DNA of 64,000 nt. Source: Pseudomonas sp. CCI4.2. GTDB lineage: Bacteria > Pseudomonadota > Gammaproteobacteria > Pseudomonadales > Pseudomonadaceae. Below are positions 52,207 to 61,417 of the stretch, piece after piece. Below the pieces are notes generated by a model, which had not been told where the DNA came from, made no database searches, and saw only the letters and a list, made by a program, of their open reading frames with translations. The DNA lies in the NCBI RefSeq assembly GCF_034350045.1, contig NZ_CP133781.1, forward strand, positions 4,326,501-4,390,500, given 5' to 3'. Each line of letters opens with the position of its first letter. The stretch's first letter is position 1. The position numbers and the translations under genes were made by a program.

Positions 52207-52812
52207 TCAAAGCAGCGGTTTTAGCGTCGGCCAGACATTGTCCAGCAACTTGCCTTGAGCCGCGACGGCCGGGTGTAGACCATCGGCCTGCATCAGCTCC
52301 GGGATACCGCCCACGCCTTCAAGAAAAAACGGCACCAGCGCAACTTTTTTTTGTACTGCTAAATTGCCATACACCGCAGCGAAGGCCTCGGTGTAACGCG
52401 CGCCGTAATTCGGCGGTATGCGCATCCCCAGCAGCAGGACCTTGGCACCCGCAGCCCGAGCGCTGTCGATCATCGACGCAAGATTTTGTTGCAAATTAGC
52501 TGGCTGCTGTCCGCGCAAGCCATCGTTGCCACCCAATTCGAGGATCACCAACTGCGGTTTATACTCTGCAAGCAGCGCAGGCAGCCGCGCTTGCCCTCCC
52601 GCACTGGTATCGCCGCTGATAGACGCATTGACCACTTTGTCGGCAATCCCTTCTTTCTGCAGACGCTGCCCCAGCAGCGATACCCACCCCAGGCGGGTAT
52701 CCAGCCCGAAAGCCGCGCTGATACTATCCCCAACGATCAGCACCGTGCCCGCCGCCGCTCCTTGAGAGATCAGCATTAAGCCCAGGCCTGCACTTAAAAG
52801 CCACGCACGCAT
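52207..52812 (-). CDS. tesA: TesA-type lysophospholipase/thioesterase/arylesterase
   Basis: A 201-residue GDSL hydrolase with a signal peptide (MRAWLLSAGLGLMLISQGAA, cleavage near AAAG). The catalytic Ser is in VGDSISAAFG, with GGNDGLRG as the oxyanion block and DGLHPA carrying the Asp-His pair near the end. It acts in the periplasm on acyl-CoA-like and aryl esters. The ATG at 52812 follows GGAG. The ABC transporter genes are divergent, with 10 bases between starts, a conserved pairing with ybbA. Confidence 0.94.
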   Translation of the reverse strand: MRAWLLSAGLGLMLISQGAAAGTVLIVGDSISAAFGLDTRLGWVSLLGQRLQKEGIADKVVNASISGDTSAGGQARLPALLAEYKPQLVILELGGNDGLRGQQPANLQQNLASMIDSARAAGAKVLLLGMRIPPNYGARYTEAFAAVYGNLAVQKKVALVPFFLEGVGGIPELMQADGLHPAVAAQGKLLDNVWPTLKPLL

Positions 52813-52822
52813 CGGATTCTCC

Positions 52823-53506
52823 ATGAGCGAAAGTATTCTTAGTGCCTGGAACCTCAGCAAAGTGGTCCCCAGCACGGAAGGTGACCTGACTATCCTGCAC
52901 GAACTCTCCCTGGAACTGAACAGGGGCGACAGCCTGGCCATCGTCGGCGCCTCGGGTTCGGGCAAATCTACCCTCCTCGGCTTGCTCGCCGGTCTCGACC
53001 TGCCCAGCGCAGGAACGGTCACGCTGGCGGGACGCAACCTCGGCGAACTGGATGAAGACCAGCGCGCCCGGATCCGTGCTGAACACGTAGGTTTTGTGTT
53101 CCAGTCGTTTCAGTTGCTGGACAGCCTTAATGCGCTGGAAAACGTCATGCTGCCTATGGAACTGGAAGGCCGTAAAGACGCACGGGCACAGGCGCGACTG
53201 CTGCTGGAGCGCGTCGGCCTGGGCCAACGCCTGACCCACTCACCCCGCCAGCTCTCAGGCGGCGAGCAGCAACGCGTGGCCATCGCCCGCGCGTTTGCCG
53301 CTGACCCCGACGTGTTGTTTGCCGATGAGCCCACCGGCAATCTCGACAGCCACACCGGTGAACGGATCAGCGATCTGTTGTTCGAACTGAACAAGGAGCG
53401 GCGCACGACCCTGGTGTTGGTCACCCATGACGAACGTCTGGCCCACCGCTGCCGGCGCCTGATCCGTCTCGAAGGTGGCCGATTGGTCGCCCCTCTGGAG
53501 CCTTGA
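52823..53506 (+). CDS. ybbA: ABC transporter ATP-binding protein YbbA
   Basis: A 227-residue LolD-like ATPase with Walker A GASGSGKSTL near residue 41, signature LSGGEQQRVAIARA and Walker B VLFADEPTGNLDS. It powers the adjacent permease. The family is linked to lipid or lipoprotein movement and export of fatty acyl products. Its stop overlaps the permease start. Confidence 0.93.
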   Translation: MSESILSAWNLSKVVPSTEGDLTILHELSLELNRGDSLAIVGASGSGKSTLLGLLAGLDLPSAGTVTLAGRNLGELDEDQRARIRAEHVGFVFQSFQLLDSLNALENVMLPMELEGRKDARAQARLLLERVGLGQRLTHSPRQLSGGEQQRVAIARAFAADPDVLFADEPTGNLDSHTGERISDLLFELNKERRTTLVLVTHDERLAHRCRRLIRLEGGRLVAPLEP

Positions 53507-56019
53507 TGGCACGCTTGCCGTTTCAACGTTTGCTGAGCCTTGCGACCCGACAACTGCTGCGTGACGCACGTGCCGGAGAATTGCGGGTATTGTTCTTCGC
53601 GCTCTTGGTTGCCGTGGCAGCCAGCACTGCCATCGGTTATTTCGGTGCCCGTCTGAACGGTGCCATGCTGTTGCGCGCCACCGAGTTCCTCGGCGCCGAT
53701 TTGATTCTCGAAGGCACCAGCCCCGCGCTGCCCGCTCAGATCGAAGCCGGCAACACGCTGAAACTGGACCACGCTCAGGTCATCGAGTTTTCCAGCGTGA
53801 TTGCCACCGACACCGGTATTCAGTTGGCGAGCGTGAAAGCCGTCGACGCTGGCTACCCGTTGCGCGGCGAACTGAAAAGCGCCGCAGCGCCCTATCAAGC
53901 AGAAGAACCGGGCGGTAGACCCCAACCGGGTGAAGCTTGGGCCGAGTCACGGATGTTTGCCGCGTTGAATCTAAAAGTCGGCGACAACATTGACGTCGGC
54001 TCTAAAACCTTGCGCCTGAGCCGGGTGCTGACCTATGAGCCCGACCGCGCCGGGAATTTTTACAGCCTGACCCCTAGGGTCATGATCAATCTGGCAGACC
54101 TGGCCGCCACCGGCGTCGTCCAGCCCGGCAGTCGGGTCAGTTACAAGGAATTATGGCGTGGCAGCCATGCGTCGTTAGAAGCCTACCGTCAACAGGTCAC
54201 TTCAGGGCTGGCTGCCAATCAACGGCTGCAGGATGCCCGCGACGGCAATCGCCAGATTGGTGGGGCACTGGGCAAGGCTGAACGTTATCTGAACATGGCC
54301 AGTCTGGTTGCGGTGCTGTTGTCGGGCGTCGCCGTTGCACTCTCCGCCGCGCGTTTTGCCGCTCGACGTTTCGATGCCAGCGCGCTGCTGCGTTGCCTGG
54401 GTTTGTCGCGTAATGAAGCCTTGGTACTGTTCAGTCTTCAGCTAGCCATACTCGGTCTTCTGGCCAGTCTCACCGGCGCTTTATTAGGCTGGTTGGCGCA
54501 ATTGGGCCTGTTCGCGCTGCTGCATGACCTGCTGCCAGCCGACGTTCCACCCGGTGGTTTGCTACCCGCGATTGCCGGGATCGGCACCGGCCTCGTCGCC
54601 CTTGCCGGCTTCGCGTTACCGCCATTGGCCGCGCTGGGGCGGGTGCCGCCGCTGCGGGTATTGCGTCGAGACATGCTACCCATCCCCGCCAGCTCTTGGC
54701 TGGTGTACGGCGCCGCACTGCTGGCGCTGGGCCTGATCATGTGGCGCCTGAGCCTGGACCTGGTATTGACCTTTGCCCTGCTCGGCGGCGGCATCATCGC
54801 CGCCGTGGTGTTGGGCGGTTTATTGCTGTTGGCACTGCAAAGTTTGCGCCGCCTGTTGGCCGGTGCATCACTGCCGTGGCGTTTGGGGTTGGGGCAACTG
54901 CTACGTCATCCGTTGGCCGCCGCGGGGCAAACCCTGGCGTTCGGACTGATTCTGCTGTCCATGGCGTTGATCGCCCTGCTGCGAGGAGAGCTGCTCGACA
55001 CTTGGCAAAATCAGTTACCCAAAGACGCACCCAATTACTTCGTGCTCAACATTCTGCCGGGGGACAAAGACCACTTCACCGAGCGCATGGCCGGCCTTTC
55101 CACCCATGCGTCGCCGCTGTACCCCATCATCCCTGGGCGCTTGATCAGCATCAACGACGAGCCGGTGCGCAACATCGTCAGCAAAGATTCCCGAGGCGAA
55201 AACGCCACCGAACGCGACCTCAGCCTGACCTGGGCCGCAGACCTGCCCCAAGGAAATCGCTTAAGTGCCGGCACTTGGTGGGACACCAAGGGCAACGTCG
55301 CGGCCGACAAAATCCCCGGTGTGTCAGTGGAATCCAAACTCGCCGAAAGTCTCAAACTCAAGCTCGGCGATCACATGAATTTTGTAGTGGGTGGCATGAC
55401 CCGCGAAGCTCAGGTCACCAGCCTGCGCGACGTCAGTTGGGATAACTTCCAGCCGAACTTTTTCATGATTTTCCAACCCGGTACGCTCCAGGATTTGCCC
55501 ACCACCTACCTCACCAGCTTTTATTTAGCACCGGGTAACGACCAGCAAATTGTCGAGCTTTCACGGACCTTCCCGGCGATCACTATCCTTCAGGTCGAAG
55601 CGCTGCTTGAGCAACTGCGCAGCATCCTCGCCCAAGTGACGATAGCCGTGGAATACGTGCTGTTGTTCGTTCTCGCGGCCGGGCTTGCGGTGCTGTTCTC
55701 AGGCTTACAAGCAACCCTCGACGAACGCATTCGCCAAGGTGCTCTGCTTCGCGCACTGGGTGCCGAACGCGCCTTGCTGATCAAGGCGCGACGCATCGAG
55801 TTCGGTTTGTTGGGTGCGGCAAGCGGTGTGTTGGCCGCGTTGGGGTGCGAACTGGTGAGCTTTGCGCTGTACCGTTACGCTTTCAACCTGCAATGGCACC
55901 CGCATGCGTGGCTGCTGCTGTTACCGGTGATGGGGGCGGCACTGGTGGGCGGAGCCGGTGTGTTCGGCACCCGCCGCGCATTGAACGTCAGCCCGTTGAC
56001 TGTATTGCGAGACGGCTGA
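53506..56019 (+). CDS. ybbP: ABC transporter permease YbbP (FtsX family)
   Basis: An 837-residue membrane protein starting MARLPFQRLLSLATRQLLRD. It has two FtsX-type membrane blocks (helices near 265-480 and again 715-830), with large periplasmic domains between. The ATG at 53506 overlaps the ybbA stop; a TTG one codon upstream is not needed. With YbbA it forms a MacB-like or Lol-like complex next to tesA. Confidence 0.92.
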   Translation: MARLPFQRLLSLATRQLLRDARAGELRVLFFALLVAVAASTAIGYFGARLNGAMLLRATEFLGADLILEGTSPALPAQIEAGNTLKLDHAQVIEFSSVIATDTGIQLASVKAVDAGYPLRGELKSAAAPYQAEEPGGRPQPGEAWAESRMFAALNLKVGDNIDVGSKTLRLSRVLTYEPDRAGNFYSLTPRVMINLADLAATGVVQPGSRVSYKELWRGSHASLEAYRQQVTSGLAANQRLQDARDGNRQIGGALGKAERYLNMASLVAVLLSGVAVALSAARFAARRFDASALLRCLGLSRNEALVLFSLQLAILGLLASLTGALLGWLAQLGLFALLHDLLPADVPPGGLLPAIAGIGTGLVALAGFALPPLAALGRVPPLRVLRRDMLPIPASSWLVYGAALLALGLIMWRLSLDLVLTFALLGGGIIAAVVLGGLLLLALQSLRRLLAGASLPWRLGLGQLLRHPLAAAGQTLAFGLILLSMALIALLRGELLDTWQNQLPKDAPNYFVLNILPGDKDHFTERMAGLSTHASPLYPIIPGRLISINDEPVRNIVSKDSRGENATERDLSLTWAADLPQGNRLSAGTWWDTKGNVAADKIPGVSVESKLAESLKLKLGDHMNFVVGGMTREAQVTSLRDVSWDNFQPNFFMIFQPGTLQDLPTTYLTSFYLAPGNDQQIVELSRTFPAITILQVEALLEQLRSILAQVTIAVEYVLLFVLAAGLAVLFSGLQATLDERIRQGALLRALGAERALLIKARRIEFGLLGAASGVLAALGCELVSFALYRYAFNLQWHPHAWLLLLPVMGAALVGGAGVFGTRRALNVSPLTVLRDG

Positions 56020-56040
56020 TGAGTAACCGGAGCGTTCCAC

Positions 56041-56514
56041 CTATTTCGGGTATTCGATAACGTTTATCCACCAGCTCATGTCACCCCCCGGAGTCGGCAC
56101 GATCACATCGTCGCCGACTTCTTTTTTAAGCAGCGCGCGGGCCATGGGTGAATCAATAGAGATGTAATCCATCCGCCCATAGATTTCGTCGTAACCCACC
56201 ACACGAAAGCGTTTGGTTTCACCGCTTTCGTTTTCGATTTCAACCCAAGCGCCAAAATAGACCCGGCCTTCCTGCTCGGGGGAATACTCGACCACCCGCA
56301 TGTCTTCCAGCCGCTTGCGCAAATAACGCACACGACGGTCGATTTCCCGCAGCAATTTCTTGTTGTACTGGTAATCGGCGTTTTCACTGCGATCACCCAA
56401 CGACGCTGCCCACGTGACTTTTTGCGTCGTGTCCGGGCGTTTTACTCGCCAAAGATAATCAAGCTCCTGCTTCAGGGCCTCATGACCTTCCTTTGTAATG
56501 ATCTGTGTGCTCAA
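56041..56514 (-). CDS. greB: Transcription elongation factor GreB
   Basis: A 157-residue protein starting MSTQIITKEGHEALKQELDY. It has the acidic tip of the coiled coil (DRSENADYQYNKKLLREIDR) and a C-terminal FKBP-like domain. It rescues backtracked RNA polymerase. It converges on ybbP and lies 310 bases from the RHS gene. Confidence 0.95.
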   Translation of the reverse strand: MSTQIITKEGHEALKQELDYLWRVKRPDTTQKVTWAASLGDRSENADYQYNKKLLREIDRRVRYLRKRLEDMRVVEYSPEQEGRVYFGAWVEIENESGETKRFRVVGYDEIYGRMDYISIDSPMARALLKKEVGDDVIVPTPGGDMSWWINVIEYPK

Positions 56515-56824
56515 TCGATTGCTCGCTTTTCTCTAGTAGCCCTGAGCGTGCGCCGTGAAAAAGCGTGGCCCAACCCAACGAACCGAGAATAGACCCGTCC
56601 GCTCGGAAAAAAGCAAGCGTGGTTTCAACCGCCCCGGCGCAACCCAAGCGCGCAACGATGTGGGGTGGTCACTCACGGCGATCAGTACCTGTGATTAACA
56701 CATCCAATTCTGAATAAACGTCATGACAACGCGGTCTAGCCACGCCGATCAGCGGGTAATGAACCGCTGGTCGAGCTACTAAACTGAGCTTAAAGGAGAA
56801 AACTAAAATCAAAGGAGCTGAACA
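56515..56824. promoter_or_regulatory. Promoter region of the RHS pair with an inverted repeat
   Basis: It contains a 9-bp inverted repeat GATCAGCGG-N8-CCGCTGGTC at 56747-56772 (one G-U pair), which is a candidate operator or hairpin. AAAGGAG occurs twice, at about 56793 and 56812; the second is the probable ribosome site of the RHS gene. greB transcription diverges from the left side. No small gene is seen. Confidence 0.5.
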
Positions 56825-59800
56825 ATGGTCAGGGACGGTATCAATCAGGACGCTTTAGGACTGACCACTAAAACCAGTGAACAAGCTATTCCGGACACTC
56901 TCCAATGGGCCGAATATAAACGTGATAAGGAGACGTGGCTAAGCCCAGGCTATATCGAAGCCGAACGCGCCTTAAATCTGAAAGAACAGATTTATGCGTT
57001 TGTCATTAATAGAGCCAGCGGGAAAATCCTCGAAAGCTTCTATTGGTACCCATCGAGGGAGGACTACAGACCGGTCGGTCAGTGGCCCAAACAACTGGCA
57101 ATTTCAATGTGGAACACCGGCAGCAAACTTCAGGCAGGCGAAGCTGCCAGTGGTCCGTCGGGCTTGGCAATCGTGCTCCCGGGAGCCGCATCAGTCGGGG
57201 CCGCGGCGGTTTCTGTTCGTAACAGGTATTGGTTTCAAGGGGACGACAACAGAGCATTCATTACGCTTCCCCATACCAATAACTGGATCAAGTATTTGGT
57301 GTTTTCGGAACTGGATCTTGGGTCAGACGCAAAGATCGAACTACAGGTCAAGGATGAAAGCTCAGACACGCTGTACGAAACCCATAGTTTCACCCCAAAA
57401 CCGGACCGGCTTAAAGCGGCTGAGTGGTGCCAAGATATTTGCGCTCAAATAAACGACAACAGTCGCATGATTAAAGGTGGCGGTTGGGACGCTAATAAGT
57501 TTCTGCGCCCGGCCAGCACGGGCAACGCAGTGTGGATTGCGCGAAACTCCGGCCTGAATCTGGTTGTCATTTCCAGTGGGTCGCTCGTTTCTTCTGCCCC
57601 ACCTGATTCTGCCGTAACTAACCCCTATGACACCCCTGACTTCAGTTTCGCCTCTGGCCTGTTAGCCGTGCCGAAGACAGACCTGCCGGACATGACTGGT
57701 TTTGAACCGGACGAACTCGGTGTGCCGCAAAACTCGTGGCTCAGTCCTTCTTATCTGCTAGCAGACCGTGATCTGGAACCGGGAGAAAAACTTCATACCT
57801 GGTTAATCCGTCGCTCGGACGGCGAACCACTGGAGCACGTTACGTTTACCCCGGGCACCAATACCCGAACCAAAGCCAAATGGCCCCAGGCATTTGCTAA
57901 ATGCATCAACGCCAATGCCAAACAAATAACCGCAGGCGGCTGGAATGACCAAGGCCAATTTATTGATCTGCCGGGAGGCGCAGCACCCGCTGAATTCTCA
58001 ACGCTGGATATTGTTGGCAAATCGCTGATCAATCGCCTTTGGCACTACAGCCGGGAATACCGCACGTTCTCGACCGCCGCATTTCGCAATAACTGGGTGA
58101 CCACCTTCACCTTGGCAGAAAAACCGCTGAGCGCTGATACAACCTTATGGGTGCAAGTGCGGGATATCACGTCGCAGTACCTCTATGAAACCCATATCTT
58201 CAAACCCGCAAATTCACGCTTGGCCGCTCAACAATGGTCCAAGGACTTGTGTGAGCAAATCAATCGCAACGGCGCGATGCTGCGCGCGGGCGCCATCAAT
58301 GCCCTCACCGGCGCGATAACGCCTGGAGATGATCAAAACGCCCTGTGGATCCCGCAATGCTCAGACTTGGCAGTGACGGCCATACCGGTGACTTGGTGGA
58401 CTCAACAGACCGTGCAGGCTGAACGCGACCTGGCAGAGGGTGAATCGATTTACTGCTACGTGTGGGACGATTTTTCTCAAGCAGAACTGGTGCCCGCGTA
58501 CTGCTTCACACCCGCCAATGCGCAAGAGCGAAAAAAACAAAACTGGATCAACGCGTGGGCGAAAGCCCTTAGTAGCTCTACGGTTGCTCCTTACGTGCGT
58601 TTGGGTGGGCGCACTCAAGGCTCCGCTGATCCGGGGGTCAACGCGACGCAAGCATCGATCTGGCAAGTGGGCGCACCGCTGCGCGTGTTTACCACTGAAC
58701 CGTCAGCACGCAACTGGACGAAGGTGTCCGTACCCTTGGCTGAACTGTATGAAAGCAATCAGAGTTCAGTGCAGCTGCAGCTGGTGAATAAACTGACTCA
58801 GCGAGTGTTTTATAGTCAGGTATTTACGCCGATGGCCAAGGATCAGATTACTGACAAAGCATCGTGGGTCGTAAATGTCAGTTCGAACATTGCCATGTTC
58901 TTAAATGAAAGCACACGCCCGTACATTCAATCCGGGTACTCCATAGACGCACGTAATGGACCGGCCGCCAGGACGGCTGATCCTGACATTATTTCTGCAT
59001 CATCCCCTTTGGTTTCAAATATACAAATCATCATACGGACACCCCCCACTATCACCGAAGAATACCGTCAGAACCTAACACCAGACGAAGCAGAACCGAT
59101 AAAAGTATCGTCAGGGTATTGGAGTAGCGATGACATCTATGAAAATGTTAAAGATATTTACGAGCGAGACCGTATAAAAAACGTGGACGCTCTTATTAAT
59201 GAAGAGCGGTACAAAATTAATGAAGAGCGGTACAAAGACAAATCGGGTGACGATGTCAAAAACCTCAAAAATAAAATCGACGCGCTTGTACGAATAATGA
59301 CACTTACGCGTGGTGAAGAGCAAAACTTTTACGGCAACATGTATGATTATAAGTTTGTGTTAGACTGCGTATTGTACCTAAGCTATGAGACGCTATTAAA
59401 TTTCGAAAAATCTCTTATTTTTGAAAATTTCAAACAATTGCTAAGCGAGCACATCCTCAATCGTTGGCAGCTTTTTGCAATAATAAAAGTTATCGACAAA
59501 CACCACATACCCACAGCATCCATTGCATCCATTGCATCCATTGCATCCGGCAACATAACCTCATCAGGATCAGAAACAAGCTCTTCTGGTTACTCCGGAG
59601 TTGTTGATTTCATCAGCGAGAATGGTCGAAGTACCGCTGTGATTTTCATCCTGCCGCAAGCGCGTAAAAACCGCATACAACTACTTCCATCGGCAAAAAC
59701 CGACACGCGTTTCAACTTCAATCTTTATTTCCCAGAATCACTCGATACCGTACCACTTACAGTCACAGCTTCCGGCGTCATCAATTCAAATGGAATTTGG

Positions 59801-61417
59801 CACTATGGGCAATCGCATGTCATTACCCCTCGACCTGCAGACGAAGGCCCAACCCCCACTTCTCCGTTATGCGAAGACTACGGCAACACCTACCGCTCCG
59901 AGGTATTTGATGTCACTGGCCAAAACAGCAACGGCGTGGACCCACGCACAGGGTTATTCAACGCCCATTATCCAATAGCCACGTTGATGGGACTCGAGGG
60001 TAGAGGGCCAGTATTTGATCTCACACTGCACTACTCTCCGCTGCGCGCCAATGAATCCGGCATTGGTGATGGCTGGGCGTTTAATTTCTCCTGGTACGAC
60101 AGTCGCCCTCGATTACTGACGCTGAGTACAGGACAAACGATCCAGTTCACAGAGAATGAACTAGACGCTTTGAAGGCAATGCAATGCATTGAAAAGTCTG
60201 CCTGCAAAGCGACAGCAACCTTCGACAATGAACAAAAGATCATGCGAACGCTAGAGCTCAATTTTCCGTCGGGACGCAAAGAACAGCTCACGCTGCCGAG
60301 TGGTGAACTGGCTGAACATAACGCGGCATTCATTTCACAACTTATATCAAAGCTCGAAGAAGCAAAAACTCAAATACCGCTTTTTGTAGCCAGTCAAAAG
60401 CCCGTCCTGAACCTTGCGTGGTATCAGCGAGTTGCAGAAGCGTTCTGCGACATCTTTAACGAAGACAACGCTTATACGAAAGATCGAAATCAATTCAATG
60501 CTGCTTATACTCAATGGAAAGAATACTGGGTAACACGTCTGCCAGAACTCAAAAAACAAGTTGATCGGGAGCTGGCCTATTGGAAAAATCCCGATCGCCA
60601 GCTTGTTCCTGCGAGGGTTTTTTCGCCGTCTGGAGAACGGCTGGATTTTATCTGGGAGCGCCGTCAAGGACAGTACTTATTGATGGAGGTAATGTCGGCA
60701 GAAAAGAAACTGTTGCACGCCGAATACTCTTCCGCCCAAAAAGCTGAAAAAACCGATGACCTAGTGTCCAGCGTGATCTTTAGCCTGTGGCCCAATACCG
60801 ATAACGCTACCACCGTCACTCTCGATCTCAGAAACTACTTGCTTAAAAGCATCAGTCGTCAACTCAACGTCTACAACACCTCTTCAGAAAGCGTGACATA
60901 TCGGTATTGCCCTGAGCCAACGTTGGACCGGGTATTGGAGTCGATATTAGAATCGGACGGGTCGCTGGAAAAAGTATTTTACGACGAAGACGTTATGCAA
61001 TTCCCCAGCGGTGCTGGCTGGAAGCCGCCACTGCCAAGGGTAGCATTGCACATTATTTCACCGGGCGCTGATCAACCGCCACTGCGGATAGACTGGTCGT
61101 ATAGCGATAACAACTACTTGGGTTACAACCAAGGCGAAGGCTACGACCGCCTTAAAGATTCCGCCGTCGAACTTGGCAGCTCCTATTTCTATTCAACCAC
61201 TTCAATCGAAAATCAAGGCGTCTGCGTAAAGCGAACCTGGAACGGCCTGCACCTCCAGGTTGAGGAACAGGAAACCGCACCTTCCGGTGCCTGCAAAATC
61301 ACCAAGTGGACCTACAGCGATGTAGCAAAAGGCGACCCACGCTTTGGTTTGCCGACCGCAATTGAAACCACGTATCAGGACGATACTCAGCAATCCGCTC
61401 CGGAGTTTGCATCATGA
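56825..61417 (+). CDS. Large N-terminal RHS/YD-repeat-type protein with six-module array
   Basis: A 1530-residue protein preceded by AAAGGAG. Residues about 38-700 hold six related modules of about 70 residues as three A-B dyads: A at 38, 305 and 524 (WLSPGYIEAERAL, WLSPSYLLADRDL, WWTQQTVQAERDL), and B at 153, 423 and 630 (NWIKYLVFSELDL, NWVTTFTLAEKPL, NWTKVSVPLAELY). Residues about 735-960 are charged, low in GC and contain tandem repeats. From about 1017 it enters an RHS/SpvB-like start (VDPRTGLFNAHYPIATLMG, GDGWAFNFSWYD). It has no signal peptide. The protein ends in the RHS shell and is coupled to the next gene by ATGA. A toxin or surface role is likely for RHS proteins, but the module array is not a family I know. 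Confidence 0.75.
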   Translation: MVRDGINQDALGLTTKTSEQAIPDTLQWAEYKRDKETWLSPGYIEAERALNLKEQIYAFVINRASGKILESFYWYPSREDYRPVGQWPKQLAISMWNTGSKLQAGEAASGPSGLAIVLPGAASVGAAAVSVRNRYWFQGDDNRAFITLPHTNNWIKYLVFSELDLGSDAKIELQVKDESSDTLYETHSFTPKPDRLKAAEWCQDICAQINDNSRMIKGGGWDANKFLRPASTGNAVWIARNSGLNLVVISSGSLVSSAPPDSAVTNPYDTPDFSFASGLLAVPKTDLPDMTGFEPDELGVPQNSWLSPSYLLADRDLEPGEKLHTWLIRRSDGEPLEHVTFTPGTNTRTKAKWPQAFAKCINANAKQITAGGWNDQGQFIDLPGGAAPAEFSTLDIVGKSLINRLWHYSREYRTFSTAAFRNNWVTTFTLAEKPLSADTTLWVQVRDITSQYLYETHIFKPANSRLAAQQWSKDLCEQINRNGAMLRAGAINALTGAITPGDDQNALWIPQCSDLAVTAIPVTWWTQQTVQAERDLAEGESIYCYVWDDFSQAELVPAYCFTPANAQERKKQNWINAWAKALSSSTVAPYVRLGGRTQGSADPGVNATQASIWQVGAPLRVFTTEPSARNWTKVSVPLAELYESNQSSVQLQLVNKLTQRVFYSQVFTPMAKDQITDKASWVVNVSSNIAMFLNESTRPYIQSGYSIDARNGPAARTADPDIISASSPLVSNIQIIIRTPPTITEEYRQNLTPDEAEPIKVSSGYWSSDDIYENVKDIYERDRIKNVDALINEERYKINEERYKDKSGDDVKNLKNKIDALVRIMTLTRGEEQNFYGNMYDYKFVLDCVLYLSYETLLNFEKSLIFENFKQLLSEHILNRWQLFAIIKVIDKHHIPTASIASIASIASGNITSSGSETSSSGYSGVVDFISENGRSTAVIFILPQARKNRIQLLPSAKTDTRFNFNLYFPESLDTVPLTVTASGVINSNGIWHYGQSHVITPRPADEGPTPTSPLCEDYGNTYRSEVFDVTGQNSNGVDPRTGLFNAHYPIATLMGLEGRGPVFDLTLHYSPLRANESGIGDGWAFNFSWYDSRPRLLTLSTGQTIQFTENELDALKAMQCIEKSACKATATFDNEQKIMRTLELNFPSGRKEQLTLPSGELAEHNAAFISQLISKLEEAKTQIPLFVASQKPVLNLAWYQRVAEAFCDIFNEDNAYTKDRNQFNAAYTQWKEYWVTRLPELKKQVDRELAYWKNPDRQLVPARVFSPSGERLDFIWERRQGQYLLMEVMSAEKKLLHAEYSSAQKAEKTDDLVSSVIFSLWPNTDNATTVTLDLRNYLLKSISRQLNVYNTSSESVTYRYCPEPTLDRVLESILESDGSLEKVFYDEDVMQFPSGAGWKPPLPRVALHIISPGADQPPLRIDWSYSDNNYLGYNQGEGYDRLKDSAVELGSSYFYSTTSIENQGVCVKRTWNGLHLQVEEQETAPSGACKITKWTYSDVAKGDPRFGLPTAIETTYQDDTQQSAPEFAS
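59195..59236 (+). repeat. Two perfect 21-bp tandem units in the RHS gene
   Basis: ATTAATGAAGAGCGGTACAAA occurs twice without change, coding for INEERYK twice. It lies in the low-GC middle of the gene. Confidence 0.95.
59515..59548 (+). repeat. 9-bp tandem repeat in the RHS gene
   Basis: GCATCCATT is repeated about 3.5 times and codes for ASIASIASIAS. In-frame length changes by slipped-strand events are possible. Confidence 0.95.
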
